NCBI RefSeq assembly: GCF_041260155.1
Contig: NC_091944.1
Coordinates: 19,613,772 to 19,677,771 of the forward strand
Length of the DNA stretch: 64,000 bases
Reading direction: 5' to 3'
DNA from: Ptychodera flava
Lineage: Eukaryota; Hemichordata; Enteropneusta; Ptychoderidae
The notes below the pieces were generated by a model. That model saw nothing but the letters and a program-made list of their open reading frames with translations, was not told the origin of the DNA and did no database searches. The number at the start of each line of letters is the position of its first letter. Positions within the stretch are counted from its first letter, which is position 1. The position numbers were made by a program, and so were the translations under genes. Shown here piece by piece: positions 24,514 to 36,540 of the stretch.

Positions 24514-27500
24514 CTGTCGAAAGATAAGTTGTGTAAACATTTAAAACATTTGCAAATACAGAGCAGCCAATGTTGAAAAACAAAAGTATATGATAAAACA
24601 AAAGTGTATGTTTTACTACATGCCTCGATGTGAGTGCAAATCAGTGCGTTAATTTGAATAGAAACATCCGGGGAGTTAGCAGGATGTACTGACCGGTTTC
24701 CATTGTTAAATGGTCCGGTGAAGCCCTTCGACGTTTTCGACGTTACAGGAGACGCTTAACGCTATAGACGTATAATATCCATGCGCACACTGCTATTTTG
24801 ACTTTCGTTTAAATCTGCTTGATGCTGGTCGATAATAGTAAAATTGTTTGAAAATGACCTGCGTTTAACTAAATGTCATATAGCGTTAACTGTGAAGAGG
24901 CATGTAATAAAAATATTATTGCCTGAGTACATGGGTTTATGTGCCCTCACAGCAGGAGACAATTTGCCCTCCTGGCGTCGGGCAAATTGTCACCTGCTCT
25001 GGGGCACATAAAGCCACGTATTCAGACAATAATATATAATATTACATTTTCAAGTACCGTAACTAATTATTTGATCGATGATATTTTAAAGGCTAATTAA
25101 CAATTTATTTCTAAAGAAATTGTTATAAAGCAGACATTGACTGGATTGGGAATTTTTAACATAAACGTATCACTACATGTACTTGTCATGTATTTATTTC
25201 GGTATTATGCAATTCGAATTTAGTATATTATCAAAATGTTATCTTGAGAATATTACCTAGGTGGCAATATAATATAAATCGTGATCTTCTAAACTATTTT
25301 GCTCGACGTACTTACGGGACAAAATGATCTTACTTCCAGAAGAAAAAATGAAACTAATTATTAAATATACTTATTCTTACTTCTTTCGAGAAGAATGGTG
25401 TAGTTGTATATTTCTGTGTAGTTGAATACAGTTCCATTGACGTCATATGTGGTTTCATTATAGAAGGCATCTTCCGTTACTGCCCATCGATCAATTAGAC
25501 TTTCCCCTTTGCGTAATTCAAATTTCCCGGTATCTTCATTGACCTAGAGTCGATATTACAGATACAGTTATTATCTCGATGTGCTGTCTTACTCACAAAT
25601 TAAAGAAACAATCACTTGGGCGATGGAAAATGCATCTATATTACTCATTCAGACATTTGTTAGAGCAGTACGCGCCTCGAAAGTGATAGACATAAACTTT
25701 TGCTAAAACCTTCCTCGATGAAACTTTATACAATTCTCTTATCTAACTAATACAGAACAAAATTCAGGGTCATCGTCCAAGTTAGGTTTTTGAGAAACAA
25801 ATCACTTGACATTTACCGGTCTTTCGAATAAAAATGGCTGCCATCCCTGTGTTAACTCTATATGGAGAAATAAACCTTTGATATTCAAAACACTAAGATG
25901 GCGAATTTTTTCTCTTCAAGAGCTTTTAAAAGAGTCCTATACGATTGGTAGATCAGGAAAGTTAGAGAGTCCGAGTATCTGTCTCCGAGCAGCATTCTAC
26001 CTCAACAGTTTAAACTGAAGATGAAGTGCAAAATGTTTACATTCACGCATAATGTCTCTTCTAGCGGAAACTTAAATTATTCTTAGTGTTATAGTTGTAA
26101 TACCGATGGTAATCCTGATAGTAAGATGACATCACAAAAGGTCAAATATAAAGCAAGGTAAATGATTGACCAGGTCCAAGAAACGAATAGGATATGACAA
26201 GAACAATGGGATTTTGTGACACCGGAAAAACATAATAGCATTTTAAGGATTAGCCAGTTCTTATTTATTGATCGATGTCATTTCTTTCTTACTGATGTCT
26301 GTAATATATATTGCGTGGTTTTAAAGGACAGGACATTACCTCGTAGTTTAATTTTAATCGTATAATATTATCAGTCACAACATCAGATATTTTAATCATG
26401 TTCGTAGACTGGAGTCGTGGAAGACTTGAGCTTTTTACTATTGCTGACGTCAGGCGGACAAGTAATCGGTGGCGCACTCTAACGGAAGCAACACGATGAC
26501 AGAGAACCAGTTGAAACAGTCGTGTACGGTCGCACAGGCAAATGAGTATCGAAATGACTCCCTGTGACGAGCTTGTCCACCAGCAACTATTGTGTTTGTA
26601 ATCGATGTGCCAATGTTTGCACCCATCACCATTGGAATAGCAGCTTTAACTTCTATTACTGTTGATAAATTGCAATTAGAATAGAATTAAAAACGTGTAC
26701 TACGATAATATTTGGTGATACGCAATTTTAAAATGATATTTTAATTTTGCTCACACTTTATGGGTTGTGTCTCGGTTGAAAGCACGTGATGTTCCACGAC
26801 GTCCACAGGGGTAGCTGTTAAAACATTGTCAGTAAATATAGCTTTTGTCCTTGAGAAAGCAATACTGATGATGTTTGAAAATTTAAATGGTGGCTTTTCC
26901 ATGTTTATTATATGTACAAAACATTAAGTTTCTGACTTTTCACAAACAAACGGTGAAACTTTTAGCATAATATACACTTAGTACGTTTACTTTATAATCT
27001 CGGCGCTTTTCAAAACGACAAAGAACATGAGAAATGTTCGGAGTCTAAATAAGTCAACGTCTAAAATACGACTGCTTTATTACATCGGATTACACTTACC
27101 GTTTGCGGCTACCATACAAACTACGATCGAGGTGGTGGCGCTGGAGCTCTGCAGTAAGACCGTGACGAGAATACCTATTACCAGACAAACGAGGGCGCTC
27201 TTCAGCAGAGAGTTGTTCATCGATGCAACGCCGGCAGCTGTCAAGCCCAGCAGACTGAAGCCATTACCCATCAGTGTCAGCGCAACGATGAAGACGTATA
27301 AAAATATCATTACCCCTACTGACTTTCCAATCCAGTTCTTCAAGATCCGCTTTATTCTGTCACCTAAAGTAATTAAAAATGGAAGTTTGAAAGCCACAAA
27401 ATACCTTTAGGTGTATTTTTCCATATTTTTGTTGTGAGTTTCAGCTTCATTTCTTACAAAATCATGTGTTAAAAGCTATGTTTGGTATTGTATACACAAT

Positions 27501-28426
27501 GTACATGTTTTGTTGTTGTTGTTTTCATTCGTTGTATTTGTTGTTGTTTTAAACTCCTACCCTGATAGCCGTTCAGTGGTCAACAGCCATGCCCGTATCG
27601 TATGTAAAAGTGTTATTGACTGGTAGAATAGAGATCATTTACAACCGCTATAGGGAGTTGATTAAGAAAATGTGGTTGTTAAAAGACAAAAATATCGAAA
27701 TACATAACATGATGTTCAGATTTAACGTGATTTGGGATTTACAGGTCATAGAGAGACCCAGCCTATACATACATAACCAGCAAACATCAATAATAGTAAA
27801 ATTACTTCAGAATCCGAGCGGGGGGGGGGGGGGTTACACATGCAAGAGTCGGCCTTGTGTCTGCTTTATCTTTATTTAGGAACTAGTAAGCTGCTTCAAT
27901 CGCGCAATAAAGAAATAATAATTTGTTGAAGATATCGAAGTAACGCACGCTTAAAGTAGCATGTGCCTCGAAAACAGATATTGGGACTCTTAAACTTTTG
28001 AAATAGATTTTGGTCTATCATTGTGGGCGCTAATTTTGTGTCGGGGCTATCGGGTGTTTTTTCTCTAGTACCAAATTTTGCACGGTGGTCCCTCGTTTTT
28101 GTCCTTGATTTTGAAAGGGGTGGATTGAAATTTGGTTGACGAAACTTTGGAATAAATTTTTAAGGTTTTCAATCTTGAGGCGCGAACTACCTTAAGGAAC
28201 GAAACTACACGTGATCTCTGACAGACACAAACTGATCGAGATCTTCCAAATAACGAATCTTCAGCTCACCTGGCCGTTGAATCTGACCATGCTTAGAATC
28301 TAAAGGGTCTTCAGCTTTTCCATGCTCACTATCTTCGTCAAAATCTTTTTTGTCAATTCTATCCGATGATTGACGGTTCTTTGAATTTTCACTCTCACCT
28401 GGAGGTTTTCTGACAGCGGTATCCAT
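23660..28426 (-). CDS. SLC34-type Na-dependent phosphate cotransporter (copy B), one frameshift
   Basis: The five coding exons join in consistent phase to about 585 residues, close to the 600-690 of animal SLC34 proteins. In order: acidic/charged cytosolic N-terminus; membrane segments with the first QSSS motif ([10 protein letters not shown]); [14 protein letters not shown] and [10 protein letters not shown]; an extracellular loop with NET and two NYT glycosylation sites; and one long exon with [28 protein letters not shown]-like AARYRWF and the tail motif [11 protein letters not shown]. The family moves Na+ with phosphate across the plasma membrane, usually apical in epithelium. One base is missing in the third exon near 26460, creating a stop. 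Repairing it restores the phase of the next intron, so it is a real lesion, a null allele or a sequence error. The start at 28426 is the only ATG near the upstream acceptor. Confidence 0.9.
24912..25045. mobile_element. fold-back element downstream of SLC34 copy B exon 4
   Basis: The arms AATATTATTG ... ATGGGTTTATGTGCCC ... GACAATTTGCC and the inverse GGCAAATTGTC ... GGGCACATAAA ... CAATAATAT form one long imperfect hairpin about 130 bp in total. It is flanked by TA-rich DNA, as with the other fold-backs here. Confidence 0.75.
25381..25543 (-). CDS. SLC34 copy B exon 4 (glycosylated extracellular loop)
   Basis: Opens in phase 0 with [16 protein letters not shown] and includes [10 protein letters not shown] and [10 protein letters not shown], giving N-glycosylation sequons at the position of the large extracellular loop of SLC34. 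Ends phase 1 at AGAA|GTAAGA. Confidence 0.85.
25780..26013 (-). mobile_element. TTAA-type MITE, copy 1 (truncated, inverted)
   Basis: Minus-strand match to the family defined at 43500-43858. It includes the end GAGGTAGAATGC, GACAGATACTCGGACTC, the GATGGC(A)GCCAT core and TTTGTTTCTC. The distal end is missing. It lies in the intron between SLC34 copy B exons 3 and 4. Confidence 0.75.
26340..26658 (-). CDS. SLC34 copy B exon 3 (MGANIGTS), with a 1-bp deletion
   Basis: Reads [18 protein letters not shown] and [19 protein letters not shown], then hits TGA near 26453. Copy A has one more base in the same run and continues [17 protein letters not shown]. After the lesion copy B resumes the homologous frame ([14 protein letters not shown]) to the donor GAG|GTAATG. 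The exon is 319 bp; 320 bp would fit the neighbouring phases. Confidence 0.9.
27100..27363 (-). CDS. SLC34 copy B exon 2 (first QSSS repeat)
   Basis: Begins after acceptor ACTTTAG and ends phase 1 at AACG|GTAAGT. Carries the first membrane helices and [16 protein letters not shown]. Serines and Gln of the QSSS motifs line the Na+/phosphate pathway in this family. Confidence 0.9.
27817..27832 (+). repeat. G run
   Basis: An uninterrupted run of more than ten G following AATCCGAGC, inside the first intron of SLC34 copy B. Confidence 0.8.
27951..28195 (+). mobile_element. TTAA-type MITE, copy 2 (internal deletion)
   Basis: Starts TTAAAGTAGCATGTGCCTCG and ends GAGGCGCGAACTACCTTAA. It is shorter than the family because the central GGCGGCCAT part is missing. 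It ends 75 bp from the donor of SLC34 copy B exon 1. Confidence 0.8.
28270..28426 (-). CDS. SLC34 copy B exon 1 (N-terminus)
   Basis: Encodes [17 protein letters not shown] and onward, 52 codons of charged cytosolic tail, ending in phase 1 at CCAG|GTGAGC. An acceptor-like TTTGTAG lies about 16 bp upstream of the ATG, so an untranslated 5' exon probably precedes it. Confidence 0.75.
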
Positions 28427-28441
28427 TGGTCTATTGAGATA

Positions 28442-31420
28442 CCTACAAACAGTCAATAATATAATAGTTCGGTTTATGTTTTATAGAAGACTTTTTTGGC
28501 AGTTCATGTGTCTACACAAAAAGATGCATGTATCTGAGGACGATCAAATTCATGTTAACGGCAATAAATTTGCTACCTATACTGATAACACAGGTTTGGA
28601 TCATCGTTTTTGTATTATCGCTGTTGCGGAACACTCGCTTGATTTGAAAGACATTTAGAAAGATTCCTCGACTGAAAAGGCTGTAAATTCAGTGAAAAAG
28701 AATTCCTATGTTTTCTTTTGTCGGGGCAGTTCCAAAATGCAACAATTTGAAGCTAACGAGACAGTGTGTCTGGTAAAATCCACAGTGCTTTGTCGGAAAT
28801 CGGCTTTACGTAACAATGGCAGGAAAACCAACGTCCTGCAGCTGAAAGCCTATGATGTTCCAAAAGGAAGACTGCTCCAAACATATTAATTTCCAACCCT
28901 GGGAAACTCTAAAACACTTCCAAATATCCTCCACTCTTCCAAAAGAAGTAAAAACTTGATGGTCTCGGTAATTGGCACGAAAAAAGCAGGATAAACACAT
29001 CTCCTACCACCAACAGTAAAAGCGCAAGAGACGAACAAGGTGAAATTTTCATGGTATGCTTTACTTACGGGTAACCTCACCAAACTCCTGGTTCGCTAGC
29101 TCGGAGTACCGCTATACCGATGCTGTGAAAGTAGAGAGACTACCCTTAAAAGTACGGCCGCAGGCTATTAGCTCATAATATGCACTAGCCCTGTAAAAGT
29201 CGAGAGACTCTCCTCAAAAGTACCTCAGAATATACACCAGTGTTGTGAAAGTCGAGAGACTATCCTAAACAGTATGGCTGGCCGGCTAAGCTCAGGAAAT
29301 ACACTGGTGTTAAAAATACTCAAAAGTCAGTATAGAGTTCTAAGATCTGGAGGGGTATCCAGAGGTCACCCTTTGCAGGGTTTTGAGATCGTAGAGGGCG
29401 CAAATCCTATTCTTACCAGTACACACCAAGTATCGATAAATCGTCGCACTTTGTTTACATCTCTTTCGCTCTCGGGTTTTAATGGAATCTGTCTACTTTT
29501 CTAGTAACAAATGCGCTGATGCTATCTGTTTCATATCATCGTTGGTGTCGCCAAATAATCGCAAAGAGGCTTTTGATATTCGACAGTAATTTCCTGGAGC
29601 CAATGCATTATGTCGTTCCCTCAACACTACGAACAAGATTTTTGAATCTTGCGCTAGTTAGCTTACAAGTTGAGAATCGTAGCAACGAGTGTCCAAAAAA
29701 TGCTTGCTTAGACCACGGCCCCGTTGAAGGGACGATGCTTAGACAAAGTGCGCCGAATCATGACACGGCAACTTATCTAACTATATTGATGGCGCGATCT
29801 GTGACCAGTGACTGACTCGTAAATTACCATTTTTTTTCAAAATACCGAACTTGAAACTGAACTATACTGTAGCATAGAACACTTTTGTGCTGAGGCATTT
29901 CTGTCAGATTCTAATATCTGCCTTGGTCCACATTGGAACCAAGTCATTCGAAGATACAGTGGATATGCTCACTTTATGGATAGAACTATTTCTAACAGTT
30001 TTCGATCAGCACGCATCATTTAGAGAAAATGTGTCCTTTATTCTGATCTGATCATCCTGAATTATTGTAAGCAACAATAAAAAATAAAAAAGTATTGGAG
30101 AACAAAAAAATAAAAAAATAAAAAAATAAAAAACAATTACCATAAACATCGATATGACCTCTTTAATGATCACAGACATTCATAAATTTTGGAGTTATTT
30201 TTGTATATTTTGCTGAACAAAATTATAAAGGTTCGAAGCATCATGTTCACAGCACTCTACTTGCAGTGGTTACCTGTACATGAATGCATAATTTATTAGA
30301 TTTTAATCATCACATTCCAATGCCTTCACATTGCAGATCCCCCTATATCAGTGAATTGGTCAATCTCTACATCACGGGGTGTGTCTATGTTCCACCATAG
30401 CATGGGACTGAAACGCACGGTGACAGGGATTTAATGTTACTTGACTAGTTTAGTGGAATACCCTTTCTCTCTCTCATTTAACACCTTTGAAGCTCATTTT
30501 AATATGAAAAGGCCATAGTCTACCGAGACGACCGTGGAACAAAAAGCATGCCGCGTTGCTAGTCTGTTCTATATTTGTCTGTGACTTCGCTAGCCAGCGG
30601 TGTTTCCTCGGGCAAGGACCCTACTTCCACAATATGCAACGCCGACCTACCAATACCGTGCGGACCCCACAATTTGTCATGTGAACTGAGCCATAGTCCT
30701 TCCGCAAAGAAATAATTGATTATTCAGAAGAGCTAACAAATCACTTAGATCCGTAAACATTCATTGATAATCTGAAATCATTCAGGTCAAATAGGCATTT
30801 TTCGGAAACAAAGAAAAACTGCAGTCTCCATCATCAATGGTCATGGTCTCATTTACGACGCGTCGACGCTGTCAGGCACGCGGTGAACATACCCAGAACG
30901 GTGTTCCTGGTCTGGACGCTCGATCGAACTAACACAGCAGGTGCAAACGACGCGGTGCTGATGTATATGGGTGAGAAAAATCAATCACACGATCATTTGT
31001 AAAGATGCTCTTTATCATATCGATATTACGTATATTTCCGAAACATTGTGACGCTACCAAAGTTTGGCAAATTTACAATGAGTTATCATTATATATGTCA
31101 AGTTCTATCATTGTGTCGACATCGCCTTCCAATGTGCACTCTATGGAGACGTCATCACTCTTGGTGGTACTTGTCACGTGCACAGCAGAAAACGCCAATG
31201 TTTTTGTTTTGAAAGTTTGTTTACAAAGCAGCTTTTCTAGGCGGCCGCAACGTATCAAAATGAACGTGTTTGTGTTCTAGATTGGTAAGAGGCTTAGCTG
31301 AGAAGAGTACTTCAACGTAGTATGGTCTATCTGCTTTAGTTTTACGAAAAAAAATCGACAATTTTGATCCATATTGTAACGAAAAGCAATGGCCTCTGCA
31401 CATGATGTTTTTTGCATCCG
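28442..31420. other. intergenic, mostly unrecognised
   Basis: No gene recognised. Contents seen are a 3-unit minisatellite near 29.1-29.3 kb and an A-rich (AAAAAAT)n tract near 30090-30135. Confidence 0.5.
29118..29312. repeat. about 65-bp tandem repeat, 3 units
   Basis: Each unit holds TGTGAAAGT(A/C)GAGAGACT followed by TCC or CCC, AAAAGTA, and a CTCA-AATA-CAC segment. Four phased occurrences of GAGAGACT or its remnant are present. Confidence 0.7.
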
Positions 31421-33410
31421 GGGGTTGCAATGAAATCAGTTTATAGAGAAAGTGAATCTAACACTCACTCATGTATTTTTGGTTTCGCTCATTTAGTTTT
31501 CGCTTGGTCATCACAGTCAAAGTTCGATTAATAGAGGAAAAGAATAAAATGTATTGCAGCTCTGGTAAACCTACCAATCAGTCGAGCAAATATACTGTTA
31601 AAACGTTATTACATCATTTTCCTATTTTAATCAAATTAAGGTGGAGCTGCATGTTGTCAACACTGTTTTTTTCAAAGCAATATTCCTCATCAAAGATGAC
31701 AAGGAAACCCCTCATACTATATATTTTCAAAAGGCAGAGATTCTAAAGTTTAGTATGGTAGCAGTACTTTACTCAAAGGATGAAGTGGGTGTATATTTGG
31801 GGTAAAAAACCTCAATTTTGGTATTAATGATAAAAATTAATTTAAGTCAAAAACTTGACGCTATTTTCTTAAATGTAATACTTCATATGAAAGAAGAGTA
31901 TATTTTTAAAAAAAACCCGACTATTTTGCATTATCTATCCTCTTTCTAAAATGGCATGGGTTGAAATAATGACACTCAAAAAAGTGATTAAAATCATGAT
32001 TGGCAAAACGCATTTAAAGAACATGATGAGAAAGCTTCAGAAAACTTTACCCAGTCAGGTTGGAGTTAAATTCTTTGGAAATCTTGAAAATGGGAGAAGA
32101 AAGAAGTCGGAAAATCGGGTGATTTGCATACATTTGCATACATTAACATTTCTCTATCACGTCACTTACGACTGCTTGACAAGCTAAAAGGTGAACCAAA
32201 CCAGTACTTTAATCTTGGGGTAAGAAATTCATTGACTGATGAATATTTGCAAAAAAAGGTGTTTGAGCAAAATACGCTGTGTTGGGTGCAGCGCTCCCCT
32301 AAATGAGTCAGCAAAACCTAAATGAGCAAAACCCAAAATTTATGCGCGGGTGTCATCTATGGACCATGGAGATTGTAGAAATCAGCAGATCTATAGGTAC
32401 TTGCAATCAAACGTTCCTATCCTGCGAGAAAGGCTGTGTTTCTCATCTGCATCACGATGTGTTTCTGGGAAAATACGGTGAACTGTGAAAACCGGCCCGA
32501 GAGAAGCGTGTCGATCCGAAGCGAAAGATGGAGTGTTCAGCGAAAGTTGCTATACTTAGTAGTCTTACCTTACTTCCTATAAAAATAGCCCTATATCTTG
32601 AAAAGAGAATGGAGACGAATCTGAAGTGATGAATCTGAAGTGATGGATACAAGCGATATTCCGTCCCAAGAAACGCGAAATATGAAACCTTTCAGGCCTA
32701 AACCCCTATATAAATGGAAAGTTCTGGTAAGTTGCCAGAAAGTCAAACCTTAATGGGATTGCGCATGCCAACAGAGCAGGAAAACAGCGCGTGAAGAACA
32801 CATGTTAAACGATACTTAGCATTTTGCCAGGATATATACCGCATTTAAGGTTGAGGTCGAGGTGAGGTTGGGTTGAATCAAACAAAATTCTCTGATTTAA
32901 TTCATCTCCTCAAGGTGCCAAGGTGGTTGATTATTTAATAGAAAATTATCGAGACGACACTGTTATCAGGACCTGAGAAATTCAACCGACTCCTGGGAAG
33001 AGAAAGAAATAGAGTATTAATATTAAAAAATACAACATAGTTCAGTGATTGTGCGCGTAAAAACAGATGGATGCTGGTTAAATCTGTAAAGAAACGTTAG
33101 TCAGGGAGGGAAGCCTATTCAATGATATTACAGCGGAAGCACGGGAAATCATTTTGCTTCATTATGTAATGAATATCATGATGCTACTCTATAGATACAG
33201 CGCTTCTGCCCTTTATAGAGGATGAAGTAGATCATATTTAAGTTTCAACTTAAAAAAATATAACGAATACGTCTCGAAGTTTTTCAATGAAAAATCAACA
33301 AGGAACATCAGAAATAGTGTACAGCTCAAAAAAATGAAAAATGAAAATCACGTGGCCCTGAAGGGCTTCCAGATGAACGGGAAAGGACTAGGTGTAAGGT
33401 AGGGTTGCAT
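31421..33410. repeat. segmental duplication, unit 1
   Basis: Shares with 35330-36540, in order and orientation: GAAATCAGTTTATAGAG, TCTATGGACCATGG, CAATCAAACGTTCCTA, ACCGGCCCGAGAG, GAGTGTTCAG, TGTAATGAATATCATGATG and GGGCTTCCA. It contains an extra 0.7 kb (about 31593-32310) that includes a dispersed repeat absent from unit 2. No reading frame is conserved between the units. Confidence 0.8.
31755..32210 (+). repeat. dispersed repeat, copy 2
   Basis: Direct-orientation match to 13465-14010. Because unit 2 of the segmental duplication lacks it, it probably inserted after that duplication. Confidence 0.75.
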
Positions 33411-33535
33411 ACCGGCCCGAGGGGAGTGTGTCGATCCGAAGCAAAAGACGGAGTGTTCAGCGAAAGTTGCCGTACTTTAAAGTAATCTTACCTTAATTCC
33501 GATAAAATATCCCCATATCTTGAAAACGGACATGT
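33411..33535. repeat. segmental duplication, partial third unit
   Basis: Begins ACCGGCCCGAGGGGAGTG and continues with GAGTGTTCAGCGAAAGTT and TAATTCCGATA, the same subsegment as at 32486 and 35708, directly adjoining the end of unit 1. Confidence 0.75.
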
Positions 33536-34179
33536 TCTAATTTCTTATCAACTCAATACATGGAGAAATCTGATGTTATTGATTGTCTATAATTTCGTTT
33601 TCTTTCATCTTTTGTGTGCCAGCTGTTCTCGTCTGTTTTGTCGACTTCAATCATTTTATGCCCGTATCATTTGTACTGTTCAGAGTTACACTCTTTCTGG
33701 TGTGTTTTACTTTGCTTGGGACTCTGAAGGTAACAGGTTTTCTCACTCAACAAATTTATCAAGATTAACATGTGAAGATCGATTACGATGGTAATATTTG
33801 GTGTTTGCCGTTCCAGGGCAAAAGGTTATGAATGATCTAGAAGACAAAAAGTGATCGTGTATGGTTTGCACGTGATTTGTGTCTGACGCCCACATGATTT
33901 GTGTCTGGCACCAACATGATTTGTGTCTCACACCCACATGAAAGCAACATGACAAAGAATACTAGTGTTCCACCGACTGCGATGAGTATCCGCCCATGAC
34001 AGGCGCAAGTACTGCACACTTGTATCGGGCAATGAACTTGCATAGTGTCACCGTGATTTTGAAATTGAGAAACGCACTTGCAGGTGCAGCCAACTGGTAA
34101 ATTCAGTCAATTTACAAAATCATGACAAAACATGTTTCGAAGGCTGATATACTGATTTTACATATTTTTGACCTCGACA

Positions 34180-34948
34180 TTATAATTGGGGGGGGGGGAT
34201 GTGGATCTGTTCGTAAATGCCCTCCCACTGGCATATGCGGAAAATATGCCCTCCCACTGAATTATGACGCCCATTACCCTTAAGTGTCTATGGTCTGCCC
34301 GCTTCCCACTCCCCCCAACAGTCCAAGCTCCCAACTAACCTCTCCTCATCACTGAAAGTGTCGCATTGCCCACTAGATGTACATATTCCTACGTATTTAT
34401 GCAACCATTTATATATCAATCAGTGTACGTTCGTTCAGAGCATGGATGTAACACTACAGATTTCGATTGAGTGTAACATTTCATGTGGGTGCCAGACACC
34501 CAGTAACAAATTGTGCATTTGTATTTGTGTTTGAAAGAGCAGATGTGAACAATAAACGATTGAAATTTAAACCAAGTGATTATTTGTACAGTTCAAAGGT
34601 CAAATGAGAAATTATATGTCAATTAAGATATTATTGATATGGACTGTGACATCTGGGGGAGGGTCACTATTTTTTGTATGAAATTTGGGGAGGGTCACTC
34701 TTTTCCTTGCAAGCACTTTTGAAGGGTCACGTTTTTTTCACCCGAGGGCTTTATGCTGCAAAGGGTTAATGAATCAAATCCGATGATTTTTTTTTTGAAG
34801 GGGAGGGGTGTGTGACATTTTACAATTGAAGAATTGGGGGTCAAATCTTAGAAATTTAATTTGGAGGGCGGGGTCGTTTTTTTGCATTTCATTTGTAGCT
34901 TAAGTTTCTCCGGTACCCTTCCCCCCGTAAAAAACGAATGTTCCCTAA
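34180..34948. mobile_element. G-run-rich region ending in a Harbinger-like terminus
   Basis: Contains GGGGAGGGTCAC arrays on one strand, like the subterminal zones of the complete elements, and ends GTAAAAAACGAATGTTCCC-TAA at 34948. I could not find the matching left terminal repeat, so it is probably a truncated or rearranged element. Confidence 0.45.
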
Positions 34949-35329
34949 TTCTGATTCCGTCACGGAAGCAACATGAACTTTGACCCTAACACATTTCCAC
35001 CGCCACTGATGGCAAAGGACTTTAGTGGGAGACCTGCAAAGCAATCTTGTGTCTAGCCCTGTGTACAATGACTGTAAATAAAATTTGCTCTCGTGACGTC
35101 CCAAACCGTTAGTTTACCAGCGATTCACGGTCAAGTGTCCAGTGGCCGGTCATCAGCAAGATAATCATGATTCAAATTTCAATTGTTCATAAGTTACTAG
35201 TATTAACCAATAAAAAAAACAAGACATCATATGCAAGGGAGAATAATAATTCACTACTGATGGAATCGACAACTCTGGTAAAAAACTTTGGTCGCTACGC
35301 AATAGTCTCAGCACGTGTTCCTTTTTCGC

Positions 35330-36540
35330 ATCCGGTGGTTGCAATGAAATCAGTTTATAGAGAAAGTGAATCTAACACTCACTCATGTATTTTTGGTTTC
35401 GCTCATTTAGTTTTTTGCTGCATCATCACAGTCAAAGTTCGATTGTCAGAGGAAAAGTATAGACATGCATTGCGGCATGGTTACAGCTGCCAATAAGTCA
35501 AGCAAATATACCGTTATTTTGCATTAACGTCTGCAAAAGCGGAATGAGCGAAACCCAAAATATATGAGCATGTGTTATCTATGGACCATGGGGATTGTAG
35601 TAATGGGCACACCTAGGTACTTGCAATCAAACGTTCCTACCCAGCGAAACAGGCTGTGTTTCTTATCTCTGCGTCACGATGTGTGTCTGGGGAAATGCCG
35701 TTAACCGTAAAACCGGCCCGAGAGGGGTGTGTCGTTCCGATACAAAGACGGAGTGTTCAGAGAAAGTTGCGGTACTAATTAGTCTTACCTTAATTCCGAT
35801 ATATTTCCGATATACATCCGATGTACTTCTAGATATAAGCAATATTCCGTCCAAAGAAACGCGAAATGTTAATGGCCCATCAGTGAACAGAGCAGAGTAG
35901 AGCGCGTGAAGATCACATGTACATTGCAAGAATATGTACCGCATTTGGGGTTGAGGTCAGGTGAGATCGGATTAAATCAAATAAAACCCTCCGCCCTGAT
36001 TTAGTTCATCTTGTCAGGTTGCCAGGAAGGTCGATTATTCAAGTGAAAATTATCTTAACAAAGTTGTTACTGGACCTAAAGAACCAGTACAAAGTTGCAT
36101 GAAATAAAATTTAAACAGACTCGTAGGGAGAGCAAATGAAAAACAATTATTAACATTAAAAAATACATCATAATTCACAGATGGTGCGTATAAAAAACAG
36201 ACGTGAATGCTCGTCAAGTCTGAAAAGAATCGTTTGTCAGAAAGGGAAGCCTATCCAATGACATTCTCGCGGAAGTACGAGGAAATCATTCTACTACACA
36301 CTATGTAATGAATATCATGATGTTTACTTTGGAGATATGGACTTTCGGTACAGGATAAGTAGATCATATTTAAGTTTCAACTGAAAAAATAAAACTAAGG
36401 CGTGTTGAATGTTTTCAATGAAGAATCAACAAAGAACATCAGAAATGGTGTAAAGCTCTAAAAATTTTGAAGGAAAATAACCTGGCCGTGACGGGCTTCC
36501 AAACGAACAGGAGAGAACTGGGTGTAAGGAAAGGATTTCA
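35330..36540. repeat. segmental duplication, unit 2
   Basis: Second unit of the duplication described at 31421-33410. A 131-codon minus-strand frame at 36426-36821 overlaps its end but is not conserved in unit 1. Confidence 0.8.

Noticed and set aside
26445..26470. Programmed ribosomal frameshifting in SLC34 copy B
   Set aside because: There is no slippery heptamer or obvious pseudoknot, SLC34 genes are not known to use frameshifting, and a simple deletion explains the data.
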